Under the pieces are notes generated by a model that was not told the origin of the DNA, did not search any database, and worked only from the letters and a program-made list of their open reading frames with translations. From assembly GCA_017307275.1 (NCBI GenBank), contig JAFKFK010000009.1:62001-126000 (forward strand): 64,000 bases of DNA, written 5' to 3'. The stretch comes from Alphaproteobacteria bacterium (GTDB lineage: Bacteria > Pseudomonadota > Alphaproteobacteria > Reyranellales > Reyranellaceae). Positions 50,607 to 59,500 of the stretch are shown here, piece by piece; within the stretch, counting starts at the first letter, position 1, and each line of letters begins with the position of its first letter. Position numbers and translations under genes: made by a program.

Positions 50607-52187
50607 GTGCAGGCCTTCGCCCGCCTCCTCGACGCGCTCTCGTTCCAGCCTGCCCGCAACGCCAAGCTGCGCCTGATCGAGACCTATCTCGGCGAGACGC
50701 CCGATCCCGATCGTGGTTGGGCATTGGCGGCGTTGACCGGAGGCCTCGACTTCCCTGCCGCCAAACCGGCGCTGCTGCGGGGCTTCGGGCAGGAGAAAAT
50801 CAGCGAAGAGCTTTTCGTCATGTCCTACGATTATGTCGGCGACCTGGCCGAGACGCTGGCGCTGATCTGGGAAACCGATCCCGCCGCCGGTCCCCCGCCA
50901 ACGCTCGGTGAAGTCGTCGAGACCCTGCAACGCGCAAGCCGTAGCGAAACGCCCGCCATCCTGAAGCGCTGGCTCGATTCCCTCGATGCGACCGGGCGGT
51001 GGGCATTGCTGAAGCTGTTGACTGGCGCGCTCCGGGTCGGCGTTTCTGCGCGACTCGCCAAGCAGGCAGCCGCCAATATTGGGCATCAACCGGTCGATGC
51101 GGTCGAAGAAATCTGGCACGGCCTGAGTGCTCCCTATCGGCCCCTCTTCGACTGGCTGCTGCACGGTGCGCCGCGGCCCAGCAGCAATGCCGGTGGCGCG
51201 TTTCTGCCGCCGATGCTCGCCAACCCGATCGATCGCGCCGAGCTCGATACGCTCGATCCCGCACATTTTCGCGCTGAATGGAAATGGGATGGCATCCGCG
51301 TGCAGATCGCGTCGTCCGGCGGCGTGAAGCGGCTCTACAGCCGCGCCGGCGAGGATGTGTCGGGCGCCTTTCCCGACATAGTCGATGCCATCGACTTCGA
51401 AGGCGTGTTCGACGGGGAACTGCTCGTACGGCGCGAGACCGCCGTTGCGCCGTTCAACGACCTGCAGCAGCGCCTGAACCGCAAGACCGTAACGCCGAAG
51501 ATGCTGAAGGAGCACCCCGCACACGTTCGGCTTTACGACGTGCTGTGGCTCGAAGGCCAGGATCTGCGGGGCCTCAGCTTCGACCAACGCCGCGCCCGGC
51601 TCGAAGCCTGGATCGCCGTCAAGGAGCGCCCACGCTTCGACCTCTCGCCCTTGGTGAGCTTCCGTGACTGGACGCACCTCGCCGAGCAGCGCGAAGCGAT
51701 GCGCACGGACGGCATCGAAGGGCTTATGCTGAAGCGCGCCGACAGCGCCTACCTTGCCGGCCGGCCGAAGGGCCCCTGGTTCAAGTGGAAACGCGATCCA
51801 ATGCTGGCGGATTGCGTGCTGATGTACGCCCAGCGCGGCCACGGCAAGCGCAGTTCCTTCTATTCGGATTTCACCTTCGGTTGCTGGCGCGATGGGGCCG
51901 AGGGCAAGCGTGAGCTAGCGCCGGTCGGCAAAGCCTATTTCGGCTTCACGGATGAAGAACTGCGCTGGCTGGACAAATGGGTACGCGACCACACGACGAA
52001 CCGGTTCGGTCCCGTCCGCGAAGTTTCACACGGTCTGGTGCTGGAGATCGCCTTCGATGGCATCGCCCGCTCGACACGCCACAAGTCGGGCGTGTCGATG
52101 CGCTTCCCCCGCATCAATCGCATACGTACTGACAAGCCGGCGGAAGAAGCCGATACCGTCGACAGTCTGCTGCGGCTCGTGCCATGA
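50607..52187 (+). CDS. ATP-dependent DNA ligase
   Basis: 526 residues from GTG 50607. An N-terminal ligase domain (1-200) precedes the nucleotidyltransferase core with catalytic Lys226 in EWKWDGIRVQ (motif I). Further motifs are YSRAGEDVSGAFPDI (III), FDGELLV (IIIa), EGLMLKRADSAYLAGRPKGPWFKWKRDP (IV-V region) and a C-terminal OB-fold ending with MRFPRINRIRTDKPAEEAD. It seals nicks with ATP, most likely after processing by the adjacent helicase and nuclease. Confidence 0.94.
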   Translation: MQAFARLLDALSFQPARNAKLRLIETYLGETPDPDRGWALAALTGGLDFPAAKPALLRGFGQEKISEELFVMSYDYVGDLAETLALIWETDPAAGPPPTLGEVVETLQRASRSETPAILKRWLDSLDATGRWALLKLLTGALRVGVSARLAKQAAANIGHQPVDAVEEIWHGLSAPYRPLFDWLLHGAPRPSSNAGGAFLPPMLANPIDRAELDTLDPAHFRAEWKWDGIRVQIASSGGVKRLYSRAGEDVSGAFPDIVDAIDFEGVFDGELLVRRETAVAPFNDLQQRLNRKTVTPKMLKEHPAHVRLYDVLWLEGQDLRGLSFDQRRARLEAWIAVKERPRFDLSPLVSFRDWTHLAEQREAMRTDGIEGLMLKRADSAYLAGRPKGPWFKWKRDPMLADCVLMYAQRGHGKRSSFYSDFTFGCWRDGAEGKRELAPVGKAYFGFTDEELRWLDKWVRDHTTNRFGPVREVSHGLVLEIAFDGIARSTRHKSGVSMRFPRINRIRTDKPAEEADTVDSLLRLVP

Positions 52188-52194
52188 TTCCCGC

Positions 52195-53577
52195 ATGGTC
52201 GAGACGTCTCCAGGCGCTCTGCCGCCACAAACACATACGCTCTCTTTCGATGAACGCACGGCGCGCGGCCGAGCTCTGCGTGAGCATTGCTCGCGCAGAG
52301 AGCACGCTGCCTGGGATCGGCCTTCCCATCGTCGCGACCCTATCGAGATCCTGATCGAACAGGGCGAGTCACGGCTGCCCGATCTGTTGCCGCTGCGCTA
52401 TGAGCGCATGAAAGCCTCGCCCTTCGCTTTCCTGCGGGGAGCTGCCGCAATCATGGCGGCCGACCTCGCCGAGACACCGACAACAGGTGCGGTCGTACAG
52501 TCTGCCGGCGACTGCCACTGCCTCAACTTCGGCGGCTTCGCGACACCCGAACGGCGACTTGTCTTTGACATCAACGATTACGACGAGACTGCCGTCGCGC
52601 CCTGGGAATGGGATCTGAAGCGGCTGGCGACGAGCTTCGCTGTTGCCACGCGCGACCGGCTCGACAAGAAGGGCCGTACTGAGCTCGCCACGATCGTCGC
52701 GCGTACCTATCGGGAGACCATGGCCGCGCTTGCCGAAACACCGATACTCGACGCTTGGTACCGCGCCCTCACCGTCGACGACGAAGACAAGGCCGCAGCC
52801 ATGGGCATCGACGCGCGTTCCTTGCGCAAGGCAGGCAGCGTTCTCGTTCATGCCGTCGAGATCGCTTCGCTCAGCCATCACCCTGGGCCCGTGCCGCGTA
52901 TCAAAGACGAGCCGCCCCTCGTGCACCACCCTGCGCCTGCCGCCGCGCCTGCCTTTCAGGCCGCGGTCGAAGCAATGATGGATGACTATTGCACCTCGCT
53001 GATCCCTGAGCGCCGCACGCTGGTCGAGCGCTACCGGCTGGCGGATGCGGCCTACAAGGTCGTGGGCGTGGGCTCGGTCGGGACGCTGTGTGGCGTGCTG
53101 CTCATGGTGTCGGGCGATGGCGAAGCCCTCTACCTCCAGTTCAAGGAAGCAACCCGCTCGGTCCTCGAAGCTCAGGCAGGACCAAGTCCCTACTCCCACC
53201 ATGGTGAGCGGGTGGTCCGCGGTCAGCGTCTGCTGCAGGCCGCGAGCGACATCCTGCTGGGGTTCGCTACGGGACCGACCGGCCGCCACATCTACGTGCG
53301 CCAGTTGCGTGATGCCAAGGTCAAGCCCCAGGTCGAGACCATGTCGCCCGGCAGCTTCCGCCGCTATGCGGCAATCTGCGGCGAGGTGCTGGCGCGGGCC
53401 CATTCCCGGACGGCCGATGCCGTGATCCTGTCCGCTTACCTCGGCAAGAGCACCACTTTCGACGAGGCTATCGGCGCCTTCGCGCTGGCTTATGCCCGCC
53501 AGACCGAGCTCGACCATGCGAGCCTCGTCGACGCCATTGGGGCCGGCCGACTACCGGCCGCAGCCCAGGATTCCTAG
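52195..53577 (+). CDS. DUF2252 family protein
   Basis: 460 residues from the ATG at 52195, eight bases after the ligase stop. DUF2252 landmarks are RYERMKASPFAFLRGAAAIMAADLA, DCHCLNFGGFATPERRLVFDINDYDET and DLKRLATSFAVA, then VGVGSVGTLCGVLLM and LQFKEATRSVLE. The fold is believed to resemble protein kinases/phosphotransferases, and the DCHCLNFG and DINDYDE acids fit that. The cellular role is unknown. Close linkage to the ligase suggests shared transcription. Confidence 0.88.
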   Translation: MVETSPGALPPQTHTLSFDERTARGRALREHCSRREHAAWDRPSHRRDPIEILIEQGESRLPDLLPLRYERMKASPFAFLRGAAAIMAADLAETPTTGAVVQSAGDCHCLNFGGFATPERRLVFDINDYDETAVAPWEWDLKRLATSFAVATRDRLDKKGRTELATIVARTYRETMAALAETPILDAWYRALTVDDEDKAAAMGIDARSLRKAGSVLVHAVEIASLSHHPGPVPRIKDEPPLVHHPAPAAAPAFQAAVEAMMDDYCTSLIPERRTLVERYRLADAAYKVVGVGSVGTLCGVLLMVSGDGEALYLQFKEATRSVLEAQAGPSPYSHHGERVVRGQRLLQAASDILLGFATGPTGRHIYVRQLRDAKVKPQVETMSPGSFRRYAAICGEVLARAHSRTADAVILSAYLGKSTTFDEAIGAFALAYARQTELDHASLVDAIGAGRLPAAAQDS

Positions 53578-53643
53578 GCCTTTGGCCCCTTGCAGGGGGT
53601 CTGCCGCGTGCCCATTATCCGAGCGTCCTGTAATAGAAGTTCC

Positions 53644-54636
53644 ATGATCGACCCGTTCGGCCGGCATATTTCCTACCTACGCGTCTCTGTGACAGACCGC
53701 TGCGATTTCCGCTGCGTCTACTGCATGGCCGAGGACATGACCTTCCTGCCCAAGGCGGAAGTCCTGTCGCTGGAGGAACTGGAGAGGCTCTGCACGGCCT
53801 TCGTCCGCCGTGGCGTGAAGAAGCTGCGCATGACCGGGGGCGAGCCGCTGGTGCGCAAGAACGTAATGTCGCTGTTCCGCGGACTGGGCCGGCACCTCGA
53901 AAGCGGGGCGCTCGAAGAGCTGACGCTCACCACCAACGGCAGCCAACTCGCCAAGTACGCCCAGGAGCTGGCCGATATCGGCGTCCGGCGCGTCAACGTC
54001 TCGATGGACACGCTCGACCCGGACAAGTTCCGCCAGCTCACGCGCTGGGGTGATCTCGACCAGGTGATGCGTGGCCTCGATGCGGCACAGCGTGCGGGGC
54101 TTGCCATCAAGATCAACGCCGTGGCGCTGCGCGGCGTCAACGACATGGAATTCGAGGAGCTGATCCGCTGGAGCCACGGCCGTGGCATGGATCTGGTCCT
54201 GATCGAAGTCATGCCCATGGGCGAGATCGGCGAGGAAGCGCGGCTCGACCAATACCTGCCGCTGTCACTAGCGCGCGCCGGCATCGCCAAGCACTTCACC
54301 CTCACCGAGACCGACTACCGGACGGGTGGACCTGCCCGCTATTTCCGTGTCGAGGAGACCGGCGGCCGGTTGGGCTTCATCACGCCCCTCACCCACAATT
54401 TCTGCGAAAGCTGCAATCGCGTGCGGCTCACCTGCACGGGCACGCTCTATATGTGCCTGGGCCAGGAAGATGCCGCCGATCTGCGTGGGCCGCTGCGCGC
54501 GTCCGAGAGCGACGACATCCTCGACCGCGCCATCACCGAGGCGATTGCACGCAAGCCCAAGGGCCACGACTTCATCATCGACCGCCGCCACACCGGCCCC
54601 GCCGTTCCTCGCCACATGAGCGTGACAGGCGGCTGA
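53644..54636 (+). CDS. moaA: GTP 3',8-cyclase MoaA (molybdenum cofactor synthesis)
   Basis: 330 residues from the ATG at 53644. The radical-SAM cluster cysteines are Cys20, Cys24 and Cys27 ([12 protein letters not shown]). [16 protein letters not shown] and the second cluster [21 protein letters not shown] are all present. The protein ends in Gly-Gly, which MoaA needs for activity. It turns GTP into the first molybdopterin precursor with MoaC. The SorA-like enzyme in this window is one possible user of the cofactor. Confidence 0.96.
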   Translation: MIDPFGRHISYLRVSVTDRCDFRCVYCMAEDMTFLPKAEVLSLEELERLCTAFVRRGVKKLRMTGGEPLVRKNVMSLFRGLGRHLESGALEELTLTTNGSQLAKYAQELADIGVRRVNVSMDTLDPDKFRQLTRWGDLDQVMRGLDAAQRAGLAIKINAVALRGVNDMEFEELIRWSHGRGMDLVLIEVMPMGEIGEEARLDQYLPLSLARAGIAKHFTLTETDYRTGGPARYFRVEETGGRLGFITPLTHNFCESCNRVRLTCTGTLYMCLGQEDAADLRGPLRASESDDILDRAITEAIARKPKGHDFIIDRRHTGPAVPRHMSVTGG

Positions 54637-54645
54637 GGCTCGGTT

Positions 54646-55572
54646 TCAGGCTTCCGGATTGGCCTGCGAGCTCGCCGTCTTTATCTGAGCCCGCCTCACC
54701 GCCTCGCGATGGGAGATGTACATCGCACTGGCGAAGATCACGGCCGCACCGACAAAGGTCCAGACGTCGGGCTGCTGGAAGAACAGGAAGTAGCCCAGCA
54801 TCGTGTTCCAGATCAGGGACAGGAAGCCGATGGGCTGCAGCAGGGTAATGTCGGCGAGCTGGTAGCCACGCTGCTGGCAGAGATGGCCCAGGGTTCCCGC
54901 GAGGCCCGCTGCCACGAACCACGCGATGTCGCCCCAGCTGGGCGTCTGCCAGAACCAGAGTGCGACCGGCAGGGCGCAGATCACGATCACGATGTTCTGC
55001 CAGATGACGATCGTATTGGCCGAGTCGGTTCGTGCCAGCGCTTTGGAGATGAGGTTCGATGCCGAGAAGATCGGGGTCGAAATCAGGATGCAGAGCACGC
55101 CGAGATGGAGTTCGCTGAAACCCGGCCGGATGATGATCATGGCGCCGATGAAGCCCACGATGACGGCGATCCAACGGCGCAGCCGCACGTCTTCGGCCAG
55201 GAAGAGCGCGGCGCCGACCGTAACGAAGATGGGGCCGGTGAAGCCCAGGGCCGTGATCTCCGCCAGGGTGGTGAGCGGCAGCGCGATGAACCACAGGAAC
55301 ATGCCGGCGGTGTGGATGGCGCCGCGCGAGATGTGCAGGCCCAGGCGATTCGTGCGCAGGGAGCGATGAAGGCCCAGCCGGAACACGATCGGCAGCAGGA
55401 ACATCGCGCCGAAGAGATAGCGCAGGAACGCCATCACATAAGGATTTAGATGTTGTGCGGGGATCAGCGTGAAGACGTTGAGCAAGGCAAACAGGATGCC
55501 CGACAGGCCGACCCAGAGAATGCCACGCAGGTTGGGCGGCAGCGCAAGCCAGCGGTCGACGAGTGCAGTCAC
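54646..55572 (-). CDS. DMT-superfamily (EamA) transporter
   Basis: 308 residues, GTG start at 55572. Ten hydrophobic segments in two EamA repeats: LRGILWVGLSGILFALLNVFTLI with FLRYLFGAMFLLPIV, and later GVLCILISTPIFSASNLISKALARTD. The C-terminus is short and hydrophilic. It is a metabolite exporter or drug/metabolite carrier of unknown substrate. It is convergent with moaA and lies downstream of the ChaC-like gene on the same strand after a 68-base gap. Confidence 0.9.
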   Translation of the reverse strand: MTALVDRWLALPPNLRGILWVGLSGILFALLNVFTLIPAQHLNPYVMAFLRYLFGAMFLLPIVFRLGLHRSLRTNRLGLHISRGAIHTAGMFLWFIALPLTTLAEITALGFTGPIFVTVGAALFLAEDVRLRRWIAVIVGFIGAMIIIRPGFSELHLGVLCILISTPIFSASNLISKALARTDSANTIVIWQNIVIVICALPVALWFWQTPSWGDIAWFVAAGLAGTLGHLCQQRGYQLADITLLQPIGFLSLIWNTMLGYFLFFQQPDVWTFVGAAVIFASAMYISHREAVRRAQIKTASSQANPEA

Positions 55573-55640
55573 GTCGTGACTATGTCACAGGCTCTGAACC
55601 ATATCACCTTGGCCGTTGCGGCCGCTTTCGAGAGGCGAGG

Positions 55641-56357
55641 TTAGGCCTGACCGGCGGCGACTCCATTGACACGCCCGGCAGGAAGCACCGGCTCGCCTCG
55701 CAGATCGGCGACGCGCACCACCAGTTCTTCGATGTAGGGATCGTGAATACCGAGCGAACGGGCATGCTCGACTGTATTCGCAAGGTAGTCGCGGCAAGGA
55801 CCGCGACGGCCCTCGGCGAACGCGATGTGATGGGCAGCGCGCTCGATCGGCAAGTCACCGCAATACTGGCAGTGCTGCGGGTCGACGACGAAAGTGATCG
55901 CCATGACCGTACGGCCATCGCGCAGAACTGCCGGCACCCAGCGGGGCTGATAGACACCCGACAGCATCTCGCGGTTCCAGAGGATACCGAGTTCGCTATG
56001 GACCTGATGAGGCGCCAGACGGTAGGCAATACCCTCGCATGCCCCTCCACCCTCGAGCGCCAGCATCAGGCCGGGCAGTTCCGGCGTACCGCGTCCAAGA
56101 GGGACCCAAAAGCAGAACGACCGGCGCCAACCCTCGATCGAGCAGGGCGTGGCCTCCGTAAATTCGATCGCCGGATTCCACATCAGGGAACCGTAGGCGA
56201 ACACCCAGACATCCTCGCCCGGCTGGTAGCGCGTCAGCGCTTCCTTCAGGCTCGCTTCACGCGCCTCGGACGAAAGAAAGAAGTGGTACCCAGCGGCATG
56301 GGCATCGGCGACGATCTGATCGATCCGCTCCGAGGTCAGTTCTTCGCGTTTCAGCAA
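55641..56357 (-). CDS. Gamma-glutamylcyclotransferase, ChaC-like (glutathione-specific)
   Basis: About 238 residues if it starts at TTG 56357, which has GAGGA seven bases ahead, overlapping the stop of the MaoC gene; a TTG at 56435 gives a longer form but overlaps MaoC. The family loop FAYGSLMWNPAIEF, then WRRSFCFWVPLGRGTPELPGLMLALE and DYLANTVEHARSLGIHDPYIEEL are typical of ChaC. The enzyme splits glutathione to 5-oxoproline and Cys-Gly. Confidence 0.88.
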   Translation of the reverse strand: MLKREELTSERIDQIVADAHAAGYHFFLSSEAREASLKEALTRYQPGEDVWVFAYGSLMWNPAIEFTEATPCSIEGWRRSFCFWVPLGRGTPELPGLMLALEGGGACEGIAYRLAPHQVHSELGILWNREMLSGVYQPRWVPAVLRDGRTVMAITFVVDPQHCQYCGDLPIERAAHHIAFAEGRRGPCRDYLANTVEHARSLGIHDPYIEELVVRVADLRGEPVLPAGRVNGVAAGQA

Positions 56358-56367
56358 GGGCCGGTCC

Positions 56368-56835
56368 TCAGGTGCCGTACACGATGGACATGGTCTCGGC
56401 CACACAGGCCGGCCGTTCCTGCCCCTCGATTTCAATCGTCACCTGATTGGTCAGCCGCACACCGCCCTTATCCATCGGGTCGGCCGCGATCAGCTTGGCG
56501 CGAGCCCGCACCCTCGACCCGGCCTGGACGGGGCTGGTGAAGCGAACCTTGTTGCAACCGTAGTTGATGCCGTTGCGAACGTTGTTGATGTGCGAGATCT
56601 GGTGATTGAGCATCGGGATCAGCGAGAGCGTCAGGAAGCCGTGAGCAATAGTCTTGCCACCCGGCATGTCCTTCTTGGCCCGCTCGACATCGACATGGAT
56701 CCACTGATGGTCGCCGGTCGCATCGGCGAAGAGGTTGATCCTCTCCTGCGTGACCTCGACCCAGTCACTCACCCCAATTTCCTGGCCCACGTGCTTATGC
56801 ATCTCGTTCGGGTGGGCGAATTCCCTCTTAGCCAT
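56368..56835 (-). CDS. MaoC-like (R)-specific enoyl-CoA hydratase domain protein
   Basis: 155 residues from the ATG at 56835, with AGAGG six bases before it; a TTG two codons earlier is possible. The hot-dog fold hydratase motif is FADATGDHQWIHVD (catalytic Asp and His) and later GFLTLSLIPML. It would hydrate trans-2-enoyl-CoA. It is divergent from another enoyl-CoA hydratase gene across a 207-base gap that contains a palindrome. Confidence 0.9.
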   Translation of the reverse strand: MAKREFAHPNEMHKHVGQEIGVSDWVEVTQERINLFADATGDHQWIHVDVERAKKDMPGGKTIAHGFLTLSLIPMLNHQISHINNVRNGINYGCNKVRFTSPVQAGSRVRARAKLIAADPMDKGGVRLTNQVTIEIEGQERPACVAETMSIVYGT

Positions 56836-56854
56836 TTCCAACCTCTGACTTATT

Positions 56855-56875
56855 TATTGCTGTCTGACTGCAATA
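56855..56875. promoter_or_regulatory. Operator-like 21-bp palindrome upstream of the MaoC gene
   Basis: TATTGC-N-GTC at 56855-56864 mirrors GAC-N-GCAATA at 56866-56875 around one central base, with a single mismatched pair. It lies 20 bases before the MaoC start, next to a -10-like TATATT on the minus strand. A TetR-type repressor site is plausible. The rest of this gap (56876-57042) shows no clear element apart from AGGAG before the 57043 start. Confidence 0.5.
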
Positions 56876-57042
56876 TACCACCAAGTTATTCACCGGCAGC
56901 AATTTTCAAAGCCCGGTGTCCCCATCGGCGAAATCTTAGGCGAACGGACACACCTGCCCTCCGCCTATAGCGTCCCATTTGTATCGTCGCGGGCTTTTGC
57001 CCATCATGCCATCCACAAGAATGCACATGAGGAGACCCCCGG

Positions 57043-57864
57043 ATGGCATATGAAACCGTCCTGTACGACGTCGCGGAGCGCATCTGCACCATTTCGCTGA
57101 ATCGCCCGGAAAAGCTGAATGCTTGGACACGCCAGATGCACCTCGATCTGAAGGACGCCATGCTCACGGCGGGGGCAGATCCGGAGGTAAGGGCCATTAT
57201 CCTGACCGGCGCGGGCCGCGGCTTCTGTGCCGGCGCCGACATGGGGGGTCTACAAGCTATTGGGGCTGGCGCCTCGACGGACCGCTCCTCTAAGGCCCAG
57301 GAAGGCCTGCCGGGCGGCAGCACTCTGGCCGAGTTCAAAATGAACTATTCGTATTTTCCGGCCATTCCAAAATTCATCATTGCTGCAATCAATGGCCCGG
57401 CGGCCGGCCTCGGAATGGTCATCCCGCTCTATGCGGATCTGCGTTTCGCGGGCGAGTCGGCTGTCTTCACCACAGCCTTCGCCCAGCGCGGGCTGATCGC
57501 CGAGCACGGCATTAGCTGGCTGCTGCCGCGGCTGGTCGGTCTCCCCGCCGCACTCGACCTTCTGTGTTCCGCCCGCAAGTTCCGCGCGCCCGAGGCGCTG
57601 GCACTCGGCCTGGTCAACCGGGTCATCCCCGACGACAAGTTGATGGCCGAGACGCGGGCCTATGCGACCCTACTCGCCAACACCGTTTCGCCGCGCTCGG
57701 TCGCGGTGATGAAGCGCCAGCTCTGGGAGGCCGAATTCCAGACCCTGGCCGAAGCCACCACCCAGGCGAACCACGAGATGGAGCTGTCGTTCCAGACCTC
57801 CGACTTCAAGGAAGGCGTGGCGCACTTCCTCGAGAAGCGCGCGGCGCGGTTTACGGGAAAGTAG
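57043..57864 (+). CDS. Enoyl-CoA hydratase/isomerase family protein
   Basis: 273 residues of the crotonase family: ISLNRPEKLNAWTRQM, the oxyanion-hole strand GAGRGFCAGADMGG (about 58-71), INGPAAGLGMVIPLYADLRFAG and GLIAEHGISWLLPRLVG with the catalytic Glu context. AGGAG precedes the ATG. Convergent with the ABC permease, with only three bases between. It acts on an unknown enoyl-CoA. Confidence 0.92.
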   Translation: MAYETVLYDVAERICTISLNRPEKLNAWTRQMHLDLKDAMLTAGADPEVRAIILTGAGRGFCAGADMGGLQAIGAGASTDRSSKAQEGLPGGSTLAEFKMNYSYFPAIPKFIIAAINGPAAGLGMVIPLYADLRFAGESAVFTTAFAQRGLIAEHGISWLLPRLVGLPAALDLLCSARKFRAPEALALGLVNRVIPDDKLMAETRAYATLLANTVSPRSVAVMKRQLWEAEFQTLAEATTQANHEMELSFQTSDFKEGVAHFLEKRAARFTGK

Positions 57865-57867
57865 CCC

Positions 57868-58665
57868 CTAGACCTTCTCCGTCTCGCTGGCCCTTGGCTG
57901 CCAGGTCATCAGGCGCCGCTCGACGGCGCCGACGGCGCCGTCGAGCGCCAGCGCGAAAGCCGTCAGCACCAGGATGCCGGCAAACACGGTGTTGATGTCG
58001 AACGTCCCCTCGGCCTGCAGGATCAAGTAGCCGACCCCCATCGACGAGCCGAGATATTCGCCGACGACCGCACCGACAAAGGCAAGGCCCACGGCATTGT
58101 GCAGGCTCGCAAACACCCAGCTCATGGCGCTCGGCAGATAGATCGAGCGCAGGAGCTGGCGGCGCGAAGCCCCCAGCATGCGGGCATTGGCAATCAGGTT
58201 GGGACTGACCTCGCGCACGCCCTGATAGACGTTGAAGAACACCACGAAGAAGACGAGCGTCACGCCCAGCGCGACCTTCGACCAAATGCCGAGACCGAAC
58301 CAGACTGCAAAGATCGGCGCCAGCACGACGCGCGGCATGGAATTGAAGCCCTTGATATAGGGATCCATCACCGCCGAGGCGGTCGGAGACAGGGCCAGCC
58401 AGAGGCCGATGCCGAGACCGAAGGCCGCGCCGATGACGAAGCCCAACGCCGTCTCGAGCAGCGTGATGCCGAGATGACGGAATATCTCACCGGTCGCGAA
58501 CCAGTCGACGATCACCCAGAAGACCTTCTGCGGCTCGCCGAAGAAGAACGCCGCCCGGTTGGGTTTGTCGAAGTAGAAAGGCGGGATCAGGCCGGGCGCC
58601 GTCATCAGGTACCAGAAGACGATCAACAGACCGAGGACCAGGACTTGCAGGATACGCAGGCGCAT
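57868..58665 (-). CDS. ABC transporter permease, nitrate/sulfonate/taurine type
   Basis: 265 residues from the ATG at 58665, which follows the ATPase stop by one base. About six helices; the EAA-type loop NLIANARMLGASRRQLLRSIYLPSA and MPRVVLAPIFAVWFGLG are typical of SsuC/TauC/NrtB. It is the membrane part of the transporter whose ATPase and binding protein lie just upstream. Confidence 0.92.
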   Translation of the reverse strand: MRLRILQVLVLGLLIVFWYLMTAPGLIPPFYFDKPNRAAFFFGEPQKVFWVIVDWFATGEIFRHLGITLLETALGFVIGAAFGLGIGLWLALSPTASAVMDPYIKGFNSMPRVVLAPIFAVWFGLGIWSKVALGVTLVFFVVFFNVYQGVREVSPNLIANARMLGASRRQLLRSIYLPSAMSWVFASLHNAVGLAFVGAVVGEYLGSSMGVGYLILQAEGTFDINTVFAGILVLTAFALALDGAVGAVERRLMTWQPRASETEKV

Positions 58666-58666
58666 C

Positions 58667-59494
58667 TCAGGCGACCTTCTGCGCGGCATAGGCCTTCAGG
58701 ACTTCCTCCTTCATGGCCGCCCAAATCTCACGATGGAGCGCCAGGAAGGCCGGCGTCATGCGGATCTCCGAGACGTCACGCGGCCGCGGCAGGTCGACCT
58801 TGAAATCGCCAATGGGCCGTGTCGCCGGGCCTGCGGACAGCACGACGACGCGATCGGAAAGGGCGATCGCCTCTTCGAGGTCGTGGGTGATGAAAAGGAC
58901 CGACTTCCGGTCCTCCGCCCAGAGCGCCAGCAGCTCGTTCTCCATGAGCTGACGTGTCTGCACGTCGAGCGCCGAGAAGGGCTCGTCCATGAGCAGGATG
59001 TCGGGACTGAGGATCAGCGTCTGCGCCAGCGCCAGCCGCTTCCGCATGCCGCCCGACATCTGGTGCGGATAGCGATCGCCGAACCCCGCCAGACCGACCC
59101 GGCGCAGCCACACCTCACCCTGGGCGATGGCTTCGCTGCGCAGCACGCCACGGAATTCGAGGCCGGCGATCACATTGTCGATGCCCGTGCGCCACGGCAT
59201 CAGCGCATCGGCCTGGAACATGTAACCGGCGCGCCGGTTGACGCCCTCCGCCGCGATCAGCCTTTCGCCGAACACATCGACGGTTCCCGACGAAGGTGCG
59301 AGCAGGCCCGCCGCAACGTTCAGCAAGGTCGACTTGCCACAGCCGGTCGGGCCGACCACCGAGACGAACTCGCCCTTGGCAACGCTCAAGGTCGCATTGG
59401 CCACTGCGGTGTACGGCTCGCCGGCCCCACCCCGGGCGGCGAAGCGACAGGTGATATCGGCCAGCGACAGCGCCGGCACGTCAATCGGCGCCAC
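58667..59494 (-). CDS. ABC transporter ATPase, nitrate/sulfonate/taurine type
   Basis: 275 residues. Walker A GPTGCGKST, Q-loop YMFQADALMPWRT, signature MSGGMRKRLALAQTLI, Walker B ILLMDEPFSALDVQT and H-loop FITHDLEEAI are all intact (TauB/SsuB type). It starts six bases after the binding-protein gene stop. Confidence 0.93.
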   Translation of the reverse strand: MAPIDVPALSLADITCRFAARGGAGEPYTAVANATLSVAKGEFVSVVGPTGCGKSTLLNVAAGLLAPSSGTVDVFGERLIAAEGVNRRAGYMFQADALMPWRTGIDNVIAGLEFRGVLRSEAIAQGEVWLRRVGLAGFGDRYPHQMSGGMRKRLALAQTLILSPDILLMDEPFSALDVQTRQLMENELLALWAEDRKSVLFITHDLEEAIALSDRVVVLSAGPATRPIGDFKVDLPRPRDVSEIRMTPAFLALHREIWAAMKEEVLKAYAAQKVA

Positions 59495-59500
59495 GGCCGG

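Noticed and set aside
55576..55588. GTGAC-tat-GTCAC palindrome upstream of the EamA gene, reminiscent of a CRP/FNR site
   Set aside because: The spacing does not fit the CRP (TGTGA-N6-TCACA) or FNR consensus, and it lies only four bases from the start codon. Too short to claim.
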